Positions 36,891 through 46,435 are shown, counted from the stretch's first letter. The stretch is 64,000 nucleotides of DNA from Rhizobacter sp. (GCA_019635355.1 JAHBZQ010000001.1:1302001-1366000); one strand, 5' to 3'. The notes: a model not told the origin generated them from the letters alone. Numbers and translations: made by a program.

Positions 36891-37537
36891 TTGGTCTCTC
36901 CAGCCGGCGCGGCCGGGGGTGCGGGAGGTGCAGGCGGCGGCTCGACAACCGGCTGCATCTTCACGATGCGCAGGCGGTCGGCCTTCTTCACCTTGACCTG
37001 TTGCGACGGGTCGATCGCCTTGCTGTCCTTGCGCTGGCGCAGCGTGAGCGCGATCGCTGCGATGATGGCCACGAGCAGCACGAGTGCCGCGATCTGCAGC
37101 GGGTAGAGATAGTTGGTGTATATCTCGATGCCGAGCAACTTGGTGTTGCCCATCGCGATCGACTTGGCATCGGCCGGCGGCGCATTGACGACGTCGAAGC
37201 CCGGGATGAGCACGAGCGCCATCTCCAGCACGATCACCACGCCGACGATGGCCGCAACGGGGAAGTGCTTCCAGAAGCCGACCCGCAACGCGTCGACGTT
37301 GATGTCCAACATCATCACCACGAAGAGGAACAGCACCATCACCGCACCCACGTAGACGAGCACGAGCGAGATGGCCAGGAACTCGGCGCGCAGCAGCAGC
37401 CACACGCAGGAGGCCGAGAAGAAGGCGAGCACAAGGAAGAGCGCCGAGTGCACGGCGCTGCGGGCCGTGATCACGCGAAACGCGGCGATCAGCAGCACGG
37501 CTGAGAAAACGTAGAAGAGCGCGGTGGATGTATCCAT
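36887..37537 (-). CDS. nuoJ: NADH-quinone oxidoreductase subunit J
   Basis: A membrane subunit of complex I, 216 residues with five helices in the first 165 residues (FYVFSAVLLIAAFRVITARSAVHSALFLVLAFFSASCVWLLLRAEFLAISLVLVYVGAVMVLFLFVVMMLD). A polar, proline-rich C-terminal tail follows (VEPPPAPPAPPAAPAG), longer than in E. coli. It overlaps nuoK by four bases. Confidence 0.96.
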   Translation of the reverse strand: MDTSTALFYVFSAVLLIAAFRVITARSAVHSALFLVLAFFSASCVWLLLRAEFLAISLVLVYVGAVMVLFLFVVMMLDINVDALRVGFWKHFPVAAIVGVVIVLEMALVLIPGFDVVNAPPADAKSIAMGNTKLLGIEIYTNYLYPLQIAALVLLVAIIAAIALTLRQRKDSKAIDPSQQVKVKKADRLRIVKMQPVVEPPPAPPAPPAAPAGETK

Positions 37538-37586
37538 GTTTTATGTCGGCGCAAACTGCGACCGCTTACCCTGAGGTATCGAAGGG

Positions 37587-38084
37587 TCAGCGATAGCGCG
37601 CGTCAGCCTCCTTGTTGGCCGCGATTTCCTTTTCGTAGCGGTCGCCCACGGCCAGCAGCATGTCCTTGGTGAAGTACAGGTCACCGCGTTTCTCGCCGTG
37701 GTATTCGAAGATGTGCGTCTCGACGATCGAGTCGACCGGGCAGCTCTCTTCGCAGAAGCCGCAGAAGATGCACTTGGTCAGGTCGATGTCGTAGCGCGTG
37801 GTGCGGCGCGAACCATCGTCACGCACGTCGGACTCGATGGTGATCGCCAGCGCCGGGCACACCGCTTCGCACAGCTTGCAGGCGATGCAGCGCTCTTCGC
37901 CGTTGTCGTAACGGCGCAGCGCGTGCAGGCCACGGAAGCGCGGCGACAGCGGGGTCTTCTCTTCCGGGAACTGCACGGTGATCGTGCGCGACAGGAAGTG
38001 GCGGCCGGTCAGGGCCATGCCCTTGAAGAGCTCGGCGAGCAGGAAGCTCGAAAACAGGTTCTTGACGGATGCGACAGCGCTCAT
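37587..38084 (-). CDS. nuoI: NADH-quinone oxidoreductase subunit I
   Basis: Carries two [4Fe-4S] clusters (N6a and N6b) in the peripheral arm of complex I. The 165 residues include RCIACKLCEAVCPALAI and KCIFCGFCEESCPVDSIVET, each a full CxxCxxCxxxC set. FLSRTITVQFPEEKTPLSPRFRGLHALRRYDNGEE is the usual N-terminal part. It lies 15 bp after nuoH. Confidence 0.98.
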   Translation of the reverse strand: MSAVASVKNLFSSFLLAELFKGMALTGRHFLSRTITVQFPEEKTPLSPRFRGLHALRRYDNGEERCIACKLCEAVCPALAITIESDVRDDGSRRTTRYDIDLTKCIFCGFCEESCPVDSIVETHIFEYHGEKRGDLYFTKDMLLAVGDRYEKEIAANKEADARYR

Positions 38085-38099
38085 GGCATTGCCCTCTGA

Positions 38100-39194
38100 T
38101 TACTTCCAGATGTTCCAAGGCGACTGGATCCACAGGCCGACGACCACCAGCCAGACCAGCGTGACGGGGATGAAGATCTTCCAGCCCAGACGCATGATCT
38201 GGTCGTAGCGATAGCGCGGGAAGGTCGAGCGAACCCACAGGAAGACGGTCACGACCGCGAAGGTCTTGCCGAAGAGCCAGAACCAGTCCCAGAACCAGGA
38301 GGTGGCTTCGATCCACGCCGGCGTCTGCATGCCGATGGCCGCGAACGAGATCGGGGCGAGCCAGCCGCCGAGGAACATGGTCACAGCCAGCGCCGAGACC
38401 AGGATCATGTTGGCGTACTCGGCCAGGAAGAACATCGCGAAGGCCATGCCCGAGTACTCGATCATGTGGCCGGCCACGATCTCGGACTCACCTTCCACCA
38501 CGTCGAACGGGTGGCGGTTGGTTTCAGCCAGGCCCGAGATGAAGTAGACGAGGAAGATCGGCAGCAGCGGCAGCCAGTTCCACGACAGGAAGTTGACCCC
38601 CATCGACGCGAACGTGCCCTTGTTCTGGCCGAGCACGATGTCGGTCATGTTGAGGCTGGCCGACACCATCAGCACCACGACGAGCGCGAAGCCCATCGCG
38701 ATTTCGTAGCTGACCATCTGTGCCGAGGCGCGCAGCGCGCCGAGGAAGGCGTACTTCGAGTTGGAAGCCCAGCCGGCGATGATGACGCCATAGACCTCCA
38801 TCGAGGTGATCGCCATCAGGAACAAGAGGCCGGCGTTGATGTTCGACACCGCCACCTCGGGACCGAAGGGCACGACCGCCCAGGCGGCCAGTGCCGGCAT
38901 GATGGTCATGATCGGGCCGAGCAGGAAGAGGCCCTTGTTGGCCGCCGTCGGAAGGATGATCTCCTTGAAGATCAGCTTCACCGCATCGGCGATCGGGGTC
39001 AGCAGGCCCCACGGGCCCACGCGGTTGGGGCCGGGGCGGATCTGTGTCCAGCCGATGGCCTTGCGCTCCCAGAGCGTCAGGTAGGCGACGCAGATCATCA
39101 GCGGTGCGACGAGCGCGATGATCTTGATCAGGCTCCAGGCCACCGCCCAGGTGTTGGGCCAGGCTTGGGTGAACTGGTTGAACAGGTCGACCAT
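38100..39194 (-). CDS. nuoH: NADH-quinone oxidoreductase subunit H
   Basis: The membrane subunit that forms the quinone tunnel with NuoB and NuoD, 364 residues, eight or nine helices. Signatures are YLTLWERKAIGWTQIRPGPNRVGPWGLLTPIADAVKLIFKE and FISGLAETNRHPFDVVEGESEIVAGHMIEYSGMAFAMFFLAEYANMI with the conserved acidic chain. I chose the ATG at 39194, two bases after the nuoG stop. The longer open frame upstream lies inside nuoG. Confidence 0.98.
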   Translation of the reverse strand: MVDLFNQFTQAWPNTWAVAWSLIKIIALVAPLMICVAYLTLWERKAIGWTQIRPGPNRVGPWGLLTPIADAVKLIFKEIILPTAANKGLFLLGPIMTIMPALAAWAVVPFGPEVAVSNINAGLLFLMAITSMEVYGVIIAGWASNSKYAFLGALRASAQMVSYEIAMGFALVVVLMVSASLNMTDIVLGQNKGTFASMGVNFLSWNWLPLLPIFLVYFISGLAETNRHPFDVVEGESEIVAGHMIEYSGMAFAMFFLAEYANMILVSALAVTMFLGGWLAPISFAAIGMQTPAWIEATSWFWDWFWLFGKTFAVVTVFLWVRSTFPRYRYDQIMRLGWKIFIPVTLVWLVVVGLWIQSPWNIWK

Positions 39195-39196
39195 GA

Positions 39197-41515
39197 TCAA
39201 GCCTTCTCCACGGTGATGGCACCGAACATCGCGCCCAGCGAGGCGGTGCACGGGTGGCCGGCCGGCACGCGCACGGCGGTCGACGCAAGTGAGGCATCAA
39301 GGCGCGCGGGCAGCACGGCTTGCGCCTTGCCTTGCGAGACACGCACCGAAGCGCCTTCACTCAGACCCAGTTGCAGCCAAAGGGCAGACGGGATGTCGGC
39401 CACCGGCGGCTTCGCATCGGCCGTGAGTTGCAGCGAGGTGGCGCGGCGCACCAGCGAATCGGTGCAGTAGATCGGCACGTCGGCGATGCGCTCGACGCCG
39501 GCCGACGCCGCAGCGGCGGCCGAGGTCGCCACCGCGGCCTTGTTGCTCAGCCGGCCCGCGATCGTGGCTTGGTCGCCCAGCGCTTCTGCCCGCACCTCTT
39601 CCGAGGTTTCGAACTCGAAGCCCTTCAGGCCCAGCATGTTGCCCAGCACGCGCAGCACCTTCCACGCGGGGCGGGTGTCGCCGAGCGGGCGCACCACGCC
39701 GTGGAAGCTCTGCACACGGCCTTCGGCGTTGACGAAGGTGCCCGAGGTCTCGGTGAAGGGCGAGATGGGCAGCAGCACGTCGGCGTTGTCGACGGCGGCG
39801 TTCTTGAACGAGGTGAGCGCGACCACCATCTGGGCGCCGTTCAGCGCGTCGCGTGCGGCGGCCGGGTTCGCGGCGTCGTAGGCAGGTTCGGTGTTGAGCA
39901 GCAGCACGCCCTTGAGGCCGCCTTCCGACAGCATCTGGCCAGCGTTCAGGCCGCCGTTGCCAGGCAGCGCGTTGACGAGTTGTGCGCCGACGGTGTTGGC
40001 AGCTTCGGTCAGGTAGCCGACCGAAGCACCCGTCTGCTCACCGATCCATTGCGCGAGCGACAGCAGCTGGCTGGCTTGCGGGTGCTGCGCCGCCGCGTTG
40101 CCGAGCAGCACGGCCTTGCGTTCACCCGACAGCAACGCGCCCGCGATGGCCTTGGCCGCATCGGTCGCTTCAGTTTGCACCGGCGCCGAGACGCCCTTGC
40201 TGGCCGCGACAGCGCTCGCCACTTCGGCCAGCGCCTGCGTCCACAGGCTCGGAGCGACGATGAGGTCGTTCGAGGTCGGGATCAGCCAGTCGTCGGCGAC
40301 AGCGTTGAGGCGCGAAACCTTCGCGCCCTTGCGTGCGGCCTGGCGAATGCGCTGGGCGAAGAGGGGGTGGTCTTTGCGCAGGAACGAACCCACGACAAGC
40401 GCGCTCTGCAGCGTGGAGAGCGAAGCGATCGAGGTGCCGAGCCAGCGCACGCCACCGACATTCGAGAAGTCAGCGTGGCGCAGGCGGTAGTCGATGTTCT
40501 CGCTGCCGAGCCCCCGCACCAGCTTGGCCAGCAGGTGCAGCTCTTCGGTCGTGCTGTGGGCCGAGCCCAGCGCGCCGATGGCCTTGGCGCCGTGATCCGT
40601 CTTGATCTGCTTCAGGCCATTGGCCACGTATTCGAGCGCCGTGGTCCAGTCGACCGTCTTCCACTCGCCGCCCTGCTTGAGCATGGGGGCGGTCAGGCGC
40701 TCTTCGCTGTTGACGGCTTCATAGGAGAAACGATCACGGTCGGCCAGCCAGCACTCGTTGACGTCTTCGTTCTCGAGCGGCACGACGCGCAGCACCTTGT
40801 GGTTCTTCACCTGCACGATCAGGTTGGCACCGGTGCCGTCGTGCGGGCTCACGCTCTTGCGGCGCGAGAGCTCCCAGGTGCGGGCGCTGTAGCGGAAAGG
40901 CTTGCTGGTGATCGCGCCGACCGGGCACAGGTCGATCATGTTGCCCGACAGCTCGGAGTCAACGGTGTCACCCGTGATCGTGGTGATCTCGGAGTGCTCA
41001 CCCCGGTGCACCATGCCCAGCTCCATGATGCCGGCCACTTCCTGGCCGAAGCGCACGCAGCGGGTGCAGTGGATGCAGCGGCTCATCTCTTCCATCGAGA
41101 GCAGCGGGCCGACTTCCTTGTGGAAGACGACGCGCTTCTCTTCGGTGTAGCGGGACGACGAGCCGCCGTAACCGACCGCCAGGTCTTGCAGCTGGCACTC
41201 GCCGCCCTGGTCGCAGATGGGGCAGTCGAGCGGGTGGTTGATCAGCAGGAACTCCATCACGCCCTGCTGGGCCTTGATCGCCTTGTCGCTCTTGGTGCGC
41301 ACGATCATGCCCTGCGTGACCGGCGTGGCGCAGGCGGGCATGGGCTTCGGAGCCTTCTCCACTTCCACCAGGCACATGCGGCAGTTGGCGGCGATGGAGA
41401 GCTTCTTGTGATAGCAGAAGTGCGGGATGTAGGTGCCGGCCTTGTCAGCGGCATGCATCACCATGCTGCCTTCGGCGACCTCTACCTTCTTCCCGTCGAG
41501 TTCGATTTCGATCAT
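39197..41515 (-). CDS. nuoG: NADH-quinone oxidoreductase subunit G
   Basis: The largest subunit of complex I, 772 residues. The N-terminal part binds a [2Fe-2S] cluster (ADKAGTYIPHFCYHKKLSIAANCRMCLVEVEKAPKPMPAC) and further [4Fe-4S] clusters (LDCPICDQGGECQLQD; SRCIHCTRCVRFGQEVAGIMELG; SELSGNMIDLCPVGAITSKPFRYSARTWEL). The C-terminal part is a molybdopterin-oxidoreductase-like fold without a visible cofactor role. It is placed between nuoF and nuoH. Confidence 0.97.
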   Translation of the reverse strand: MIEIELDGKKVEVAEGSMVMHAADKAGTYIPHFCYHKKLSIAANCRMCLVEVEKAPKPMPACATPVTQGMIVRTKSDKAIKAQQGVMEFLLINHPLDCPICDQGGECQLQDLAVGYGGSSSRYTEEKRVVFHKEVGPLLSMEEMSRCIHCTRCVRFGQEVAGIMELGMVHRGEHSEITTITGDTVDSELSGNMIDLCPVGAITSKPFRYSARTWELSRRKSVSPHDGTGANLIVQVKNHKVLRVVPLENEDVNECWLADRDRFSYEAVNSEERLTAPMLKQGGEWKTVDWTTALEYVANGLKQIKTDHGAKAIGALGSAHSTTEELHLLAKLVRGLGSENIDYRLRHADFSNVGGVRWLGTSIASLSTLQSALVVGSFLRKDHPLFAQRIRQAARKGAKVSRLNAVADDWLIPTSNDLIVAPSLWTQALAEVASAVAASKGVSAPVQTEATDAAKAIAGALLSGERKAVLLGNAAAQHPQASQLLSLAQWIGEQTGASVGYLTEAANTVGAQLVNALPGNGGLNAGQMLSEGGLKGVLLLNTEPAYDAANPAAARDALNGAQMVVALTSFKNAAVDNADVLLPISPFTETSGTFVNAEGRVQSFHGVVRPLGDTRPAWKVLRVLGNMLGLKGFEFETSEEVRAEALGDQATIAGRLSNKAAVATSAAAAASAGVERIADVPIYCTDSLVRRATSLQLTADAKPPVADIPSALWLQLGLSEGASVRVSQGKAQAVLPARLDASLASTAVRVPAGHPCTASLGAMFGAITVEKA

Positions 41516-41539
41516 GTCGTGTTGCCTTGGGGGCCCGCG

Positions 41540-42895
41540 TCAGACGTAGGCCGGGACCACGCTGGTCTTGTGCTCGATGAGGTGGACGAACTCATCGCGG
41601 AAGTGCTTGATCATGGCGCGCACCGGCATCGCGGCGGCATCGCCCAGCGCGCAGATGGTGCGGCCCTGGATGTTGTCGGCCACCGAGTTCAAGAGGTCGA
41701 TGTCTTCCATGCGGCCTTGGCCGTTGGCGATGCGCTCGACCATGCGGAAGAGCCAGCCCGTGCCTTCTCGGCATGGCGTGCACTGGCCGCAGCTCTCGTG
41801 CATGTAGAAGTACGAGAGGCGCAGCAGGCTCTTGACCATGCAGCGCGAGTCGTCCATCACGATGACGGCACCCGAGCCGAGCATGGAACCGGCCTTGGCG
41901 ATGGAGTCATAGTCCATCGTGCACTCGTTCATGATGGCCGCTGGCAGCACCGGAGCCGACGAGCCGCCGGGGATCACCGCCTTGAGCTTGCGGCCGCTGC
42001 GCACACCGCCGGCCAGCTCGAGCAGCTTGGGGAACGGCGTGCCGAGCGGCACTTCGAAGTTGCCCGGCTGGTTGACGTCGCCCACCACCGAGAAGATCTT
42101 GGTGCCGCCGTTGTTGGGCTTCCCGATCTCGAGGTACTGCTGGCCACCGTTGCGGATGATCCACGGCACCGCCGCGAAGGTCTCGGTGTTGTTGATGGTG
42201 GTCGGCTTGCCGTAGAGGCCATAGCTCGCCGGGAACGGCGGCTTGAAGCGCGGCTGGCCCTTCTTGCCTTCGAGCGACTCAAGCAACGCGGTTTCTTCAC
42301 CGCAGATGTAGGCGCCGAAACCGTGCGCGGCGTGCAGCTGGAAGCTGAACGACGAACCGAAGATGTTGTTGCCGAGGTAGCCGGCCGCGCGGGCTTCTTC
42401 GAGTGCAGCCTCGAAGCGCTCGTACACCTCGAAGATCTCGCCGTGGATGTAGTTGTAGCCAGTGCCGATACCCATCGCGAAGGCGGCAATGGCCATGCCC
42501 TCAATCACGATGTGCGGGTTGAACATGAGGATGTCGCGGTCCTTGCAGGTGCCCGGCTCGCCCTCGTCGGAATTGCAGACCAGGTACTTCGCGCCCGGGT
42601 ACATGCGGGGCATGAAGCTCCACTTGAGGCCGGTCGGGAAACCCGCACCGCCACGGCCACGCAGGCCGGAGGTCTTCACTTCCGCGATCACCTGCTCAGG
42701 TGTCATGGGCTCGAGGCCGTTGCCGCCGGCGAGGATGCGACGCAGCGCCTGGTAGCCGCCGCGCGCTTCGTAGTCCTTCAGCGACCAGTTCTTGCCGTCA
42801 AGGCCGTCATAGATCTGCGCGCCGATGTGGCGGCCGTGGAAGCAGGTCTCGGTGCCCTTGGCCTGGAACTGCGACAGGTCGATCTGGGGTTGCAT
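41540..42895 (-). CDS. nuoF: NADH-quinone oxidoreductase subunit F
   Basis: Binds NADH, FMN and a [4Fe-4S] cluster (N3), the entry point for electrons. The 451 residues include SGLRGRGGAGFPTGLKWSFMP (NADH-binding glycines), YLVCNSDEGEPGTCKDRDIL (FMN site) and HESCGQCTPCREGTGWLFRMVERIANGQG (cluster cysteines). The ATG at 42895 reads MQPQIDLSQF. It lies 8 bp after nuoE. Confidence 0.98.
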   Translation of the reverse strand: MQPQIDLSQFQAKGTETCFHGRHIGAQIYDGLDGKNWSLKDYEARGGYQALRRILAGGNGLEPMTPEQVIAEVKTSGLRGRGGAGFPTGLKWSFMPRMYPGAKYLVCNSDEGEPGTCKDRDILMFNPHIVIEGMAIAAFAMGIGTGYNYIHGEIFEVYERFEAALEEARAAGYLGNNIFGSSFSFQLHAAHGFGAYICGEETALLESLEGKKGQPRFKPPFPASYGLYGKPTTINNTETFAAVPWIIRNGGQQYLEIGKPNNGGTKIFSVVGDVNQPGNFEVPLGTPFPKLLELAGGVRSGRKLKAVIPGGSSAPVLPAAIMNECTMDYDSIAKAGSMLGSGAVIVMDDSRCMVKSLLRLSYFYMHESCGQCTPCREGTGWLFRMVERIANGQGRMEDIDLLNSVADNIQGRTICALGDAAAMPVRAMIKHFRDEFVHLIEHKTSVVPAYV

Positions 42896-42903
42896 GGTCG
42901 AAC

Positions 42904-43410
42904 TCACTTCTTGGCGCCGGCGCGCAGGGTGTCGACCAGCGCGTCGAGCCGCTGGTCGTCCATGAAGCTGCACATCTGGCGGTCGTTGACCAGCATCACC
43001 GGCGCGTCAGCACACGCGCCCAGGCACTCGCTCTTCTGCACGGTGAACATGCCGTCGGCGGTGGTGCCACCCTCTTCCACACCGAGCTTCTCGCACAGGT
43101 GGTTGAGCGCGCCCTGCCCGTTGCGCAACTGGCAAGGCAGGTTGGTGCAGACGTTGAGCTTGAAGGTGCCCAGCGGCTGCTGGTTGTACATGTTGTAGAA
43201 GGTCGTCACCTCGTGCACCGCGATGGGCGGCATGCCGAGGTAGTCGGCGATCAGGCGTTCGCCCTCGGCCGACACGTAGCCTTGTTCCTGCTGGAGGATG
43301 GAGAGGCAGGCCATCACCGCCGACTGCTTCTGGTCGGCGGGGTACTTGGCGACCTCGCGGTCGAAGCGAGCGCGCGTGGCCTCGCTCAAGGTTGCGGTTG
43401 CGGCGCTCAC
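42904..43410 (-). CDS. nuoE: NADH-quinone oxidoreductase subunit E
   Basis: A 168-residue thioredoxin-like subunit with a [2Fe-2S] cluster (N1a). The ligands appear in VCTNLPCQLRNG and SECLGACADAPVMLVND. The N-terminal helical bundle FDREVAKYPADQKQSAVMACLSILQQEQGYVS is typical. Its start overlaps the nuoD stop by four bases. Confidence 0.97.
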   Translation of the reverse strand: MSAATATLSEATRARFDREVAKYPADQKQSAVMACLSILQQEQGYVSAEGERLIADYLGMPPIAVHEVTTFYNMYNQQPLGTFKLNVCTNLPCQLRNGQGALNHLCEKLGVEEGGTTADGMFTVQKSECLGACADAPVMLVNDRQMCSFMDDQRLDALVDTLRAGAKK

Positions 43411-44660
43411 CGGTCGATCTCTCCAAACACGATGTCCATGGTGCCGATCACAGCGACCGCGTCGGCGATCATGTGGCCGCGCGCCATCTCATCCAGCGCC
43501 GCGAGGTGCGGGAAGCCGGGCGGACGAATCTTCAAGCGATAGGGCTTGTTGGCACCGTCGCTCACGATGTAGATGCCGAACTCGCCCTTCGGGTGTTCGA
43601 CGGCGGAGTACACCTCGCCCTCGGGTACGTGGAAGCCTTCGGTGAAGAGCTTGAAGTGGTGGATCAGCTCTTCCATGCTGGACTTCATGTCCACGCGCGA
43701 CGGCGGCGCCACCTTGTGGTTGTCGGTGATCACCGGGCCGGGGTTGGCCTTCAGCCACTTCACGCACTGCTGGATGATGCGATTGGCCTGGCGCATCTCT
43801 TCCACGCGCACGAGGTAGCGGTCGTAGGTGTCGCCATTGCTGCCCAGCGGGATGTCGAAGTCCATGCGGTCATAGACATCGTAGGGCTGGTTCTTGCGCA
43901 GGTCCCACTGGATGCCCGAGCCACGCAGCATCGGGCCGGTGAAGCCGAGGTTCAACGCACGCTCGGGAGACACCACACCGATGCCGACGGTGCGCTGCTT
44001 CCAGATGCGGTTGTCGGTGAGCAGGGTCTCGTATTCGTCGACACGCTTCGGGAAGTTGTTCGCGAAAGTCTCGATGAAGTCGAGCAGCGTGCCCTGGCGG
44101 TTCTCGTTCATCTGCGCGAGCGCACGTGCGTTGCGGATCTTCGAGGCCTTGTACTGGGGCATCGAGTCCGGCAGGTCGCGGTAGACACCGCCCGGGCGGA
44201 AGTAGGCCGCGTGCATGCGGGCGCCCGAGGCGGCCTCGTACATGTCGAACAGGTCTTCACGCTCGCGGAAGCAGTAGATGAGCATGTTCATCGCACCGCA
44301 GTCGAGGCCGTGCGCGCCGAGCCACATCAGGTGGTTCAGCAGGCGGGTGATCTCGGAGAACATCACGCGGATGTACTGCGCGCGCTCGGGCACCTCGATG
44401 CCCAGCAGCTTCTCGATGGCCAGGCAGTAGGCGTGCTCGTTGCACATCATCGAAACGTAATCCAGCCGGTCCATGTAGGGCAGCGACTGGATGTAGGTGC
44501 GCGTCTCGGCGAGCTTCTCGGTCGCGCGGTGCAGCAGGCCGATGTGCGGGTCGGCACGCTGGATGACTTCGCCGTCGAGTTCGAGCACCAGACGCAGCAC
44601 ACCGTGTGCGGCCGGATGCTGCGGACCGAAGTTCAGCGTGTAGTTCTTGATCTCAGCCAT
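43407..44660 (-). CDS. nuoD: NADH-quinone oxidoreductase subunit D
   Basis: The 49-kDa-type subunit, 417 residues, that contributes the quinone site. It has YTLNFGPQHPAAHGVLRLVLELDGEVI (His and the loop at the quinone head group), THIGLLHR-like PHIGLLHRATEKLAETRTYIQSLPYMDRLDYVSMM, and the C-terminal DIVFGEIDR. nuoC and nuoD are separate genes here, as usual in betaproteobacteria, not fused as in E. coli. Confidence 0.98.
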   Translation of the reverse strand: MAEIKNYTLNFGPQHPAAHGVLRLVLELDGEVIQRADPHIGLLHRATEKLAETRTYIQSLPYMDRLDYVSMMCNEHAYCLAIEKLLGIEVPERAQYIRVMFSEITRLLNHLMWLGAHGLDCGAMNMLIYCFREREDLFDMYEAASGARMHAAYFRPGGVYRDLPDSMPQYKASKIRNARALAQMNENRQGTLLDFIETFANNFPKRVDEYETLLTDNRIWKQRTVGIGVVSPERALNLGFTGPMLRGSGIQWDLRKNQPYDVYDRMDFDIPLGSNGDTYDRYLVRVEEMRQANRIIQQCVKWLKANPGPVITDNHKVAPPSRVDMKSSMEELIHHFKLFTEGFHVPEGEVYSAVEHPKGEFGIYIVSDGANKPYRLKIRPPGFPHLAALDEMARGHMIADAVAVIGTMDIVFGEIDR

Positions 44661-44681
44661 GGGGTGTGTTGATCGCTGCGC

Positions 44682-45278
44682 TCAGTGAAGGCCGCCGTAG
44701 TTGTCTTCGCGGATGATGCGCGGCGTGATCTCGCGCGGCTCGATGGTCACCGGCTGGTAGATCACGCGCTTCTGCTCGGGGTCGTAGCGCATCTCGACAT
44801 GACCGCTGACCGGGAAGTCCTTGCGGAACGGGTGGCCGATGAAGCCGTAGTCGGTGAGGATGCGGCGCAGGTCGAGGTGGCCCTCGAAGAGGATGCCGTA
44901 GAGGTCGAAGGCCTCACGCTCGAACCAGTTGGCCGAGTTCCAGACCGGCGTGAGCGCGGCCACCGATGGCAGGTCATCATCGGGGCAGAACACCTTCAGA
45001 CGCACACGCCAGTTGTGGCGTACCGACAGCAGGTGCGAGACGACGGCGAAGCGGGGACCATCGCGCGGCCCATCTTTGTACGAAGAGTAGTCGACACCAC
45101 AGAGGTCAACCAATTGCTCGAAGTACAGCGTGCCGTCGTCGCGCAGCCGGGTCGCGACGTCGAGGTAGTTGGCAGCAGAAACAGTGATCGTGATCTCGCC
45201 ACGGTCACGAACGAGGGATTTGATCTTGTCGCCGAACGCGCCTTCGAGCGCGGCCTGGAGTGTGTCGAGTCTGCTCAT
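44682..45278 (-). CDS. nuoC: NADH-quinone oxidoreductase subunit C
   Basis: The 30-kDa-type subunit, 198 residues, of the complex I hydrophilic arm. Family signature: NWFEREAFDLYGILFEGHLDLRRILTDYGFIGHPFRKDFPVSGHVEMRYD. I chose the ATG at 45278 (MSRLDTLQAALEGAFGDKIKSLV); the frame is open further upstream only because it runs through nuoB in another frame. Confidence 0.97.
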   Translation of the reverse strand: MSRLDTLQAALEGAFGDKIKSLVRDRGEITITVSAANYLDVATRLRDDGTLYFEQLVDLCGVDYSSYKDGPRDGPRFAVVSHLLSVRHNWRVRLKVFCPDDDLPSVAALTPVWNSANWFEREAFDLYGILFEGHLDLRRILTDYGFIGHPFRKDFPVSGHVEMRYDPEQKRVIYQPVTIEPREITPRIIREDNYGGLH

Positions 45279-45286
45279 GTGCTGCT

Positions 45287-45763
45287 TCAGCGGGCGATCG
45301 TGTTTTCGCGACGGATCTTCGTCTGCAGCTGCAGGATGCCGTAGAGCAGCGCTTCCGCAGTGGGCGGGCAACCCGGCACATAGACGTCGACCGGTACGAT
45401 GCGGTCGCAGCCACGCACGACGGAATAGCTGTAGTGGTAGTAGCCGCCGCCGTTCGCACAGGAACCCATCGAGAGCACCCAGCGCGGCTCGGCCATTTGG
45501 TCGTACACCTTGCGCAGCGCCGGCGCCATCTTGTTGCACAGCGTGCCGGCCACGATCATCAGATCGCTCTGGCGCGGGCTGGGGCGGAACAACATGCCGA
45601 AGCGGTCGATGTCGTAGCGGGCCGCGCCCGCGTGCATCATCTCCACGGCACAGCACGCCAAGCCAAAGGTCATGGGCCACAGTGAGCCCGTCTTCGACCA
45701 GTTGACGAGAGCGTCGACGCTGGTGGTGATGAAGCCTTCCTTGAGAACGCCTTCGATACCCAC
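45287..45763 (-). CDS. nuoB: NADH-quinone oxidoreductase subunit B
   Basis: The PSST-type subunit, 158 residues, holding the last cluster N2 next to quinone. Ligands are in GLACCAVEMMHAGAARYDIDRFGMLFRPSPRQSDLMIVAGT, GSCANGGGYYHYSYSVVRGCDRIVPVDVYVPGCPPTAEALLYG. The start is a GTG at 45763 with GAGG eight bases upstream, giving MGIEGVLKEG as in relatives. A TTG at 45778 would add five residues and is less likely. Confidence 0.96.
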   Translation of the reverse strand: MGIEGVLKEGFITTSVDALVNWSKTGSLWPMTFGLACCAVEMMHAGAARYDIDRFGMLFRPSPRQSDLMIVAGTLCNKMAPALRKVYDQMAEPRWVLSMGSCANGGGYYHYSYSVVRGCDRIVPVDVYVPGCPPTAEALLYGILQLQTKIRRENTIAR

Positions 45764-45778
45764 GGTACTACCTCGCAA

Positions 45779-46138
45779 TCATTCCCAGTCCAGGGCGCCT
45801 TTTTTCCACTCGTAGGCGAAACCCACGACGAGGATGCCGAGGAACAACATCATGGCCCAGAAGCCGGCAGCGCCAATTTCGTGCAACGACACGGCCCAGG
45901 GAAAGAGGAAAGCAATTTCCAGGTCAAAGAGGATGAAGAGGATGGCCACCAGGTAGTAGCGCACGTCGAACTTCATCCGGGCGTCTTCAAACGCCTCGAA
46001 ACCGCATTCGTAAGGGGAGTTCTTGGCGGCGTCAGGACGACGCGGCCCGAAGAGGAAACCCAGCACCTGGGGCGCCACACCGACCGCCACACCTACCAGG
46101 ATGAACAAGATCACAGGAAGGTAGGGGCCGAGGTTCAT
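45779..46138 (-). CDS. nuoA: NADH-quinone oxidoreductase subunit A
   Basis: A 119-residue membrane subunit, first gene of the nuoA-N operon, three helices. Signature: NSPYECGFEAFEDARMKFDVRYYLVAILFILFDLEIAFLFPWAVSL, with the Cys-containing loop near the quinone tunnel. It lies 58 bp downstream of a tRNA-Leu gene, so the operon promoter is either in this short gap or upstream of the tRNA. Confidence 0.97.
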   Translation of the reverse strand: MNLGPYLPVILFILVGVAVGVAPQVLGFLFGPRRPDAAKNSPYECGFEAFEDARMKFDVRYYLVAILFILFDLEIAFLFPWAVSLHEIGAAGFWAMMLFLGILVVGFAYEWKKGALDWE

Positions 46139-46196
46139 GGTGGCGTCAGGCTGCTGAATCCGGCAAGGCGCCGGGTAGGTGCCTTGCCGATAGATC

Positions 46197-46281
46197 TGGT
46201 GCCGACGGCGAGACTCGAACTCGCACAGCTTTCGCCACTACCCCCTCAAGATAGCGTGTCTACCAATTTCACCACGTCGGC
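46197..46281 (-). tRNA. tRNA-Leu, anticodon GAG
   Basis: An 85-nt tRNA with encoded CCA (46197-46199). The acceptor stem pairs GCCGACG with CGTCGGC. There is a D-arm with GGTAGACAC, an anticodon stem CTATC/GGTAG with loop TTGAGGG (anticodon GAG), a long variable arm typical of Leu (TGGCGAAAGCTG), and a T-arm with GTTCGAGTC. It reads CUC and CUU codons. It lies between secG and nuoA. Confidence 0.95.
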
Positions 46282-46415
46282 CTAACGGGTCTGCCGTTCA
46301 ACTTCCAGCAACGGCGCCTGGATTGCATGAGGAGTTGCTCACCAGACAGCCCGCAATTCTAACCTCAAACACCACGCAATCTCACTGCTGCAGTTTTACC
46401 TACAGCGTGATTTGA

Positions 46416-46435
46416 CGCCGGGCAAACGCCCGGCG
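46416..46435 (-). terminator. Strong hairpin just after secG
   Basis: CGCCGGGC, loop of four, GCCCGGCG: a perfect 8-bp GC-rich stem seven bases beyond the secG stop. On the minus strand it is followed by TCAAATC, with no real T-run, so it may terminate weakly or protect the mRNA end ahead of the tRNA and nuo operon. Confidence 0.5.

Noticed and set aside
39320..43198. Open frame of 1292 codons on the plus strand
   Set aside because: Antisense of nuoG, nuoF and nuoE, which are unmistakable on the minus strand. It is a GC artefact.
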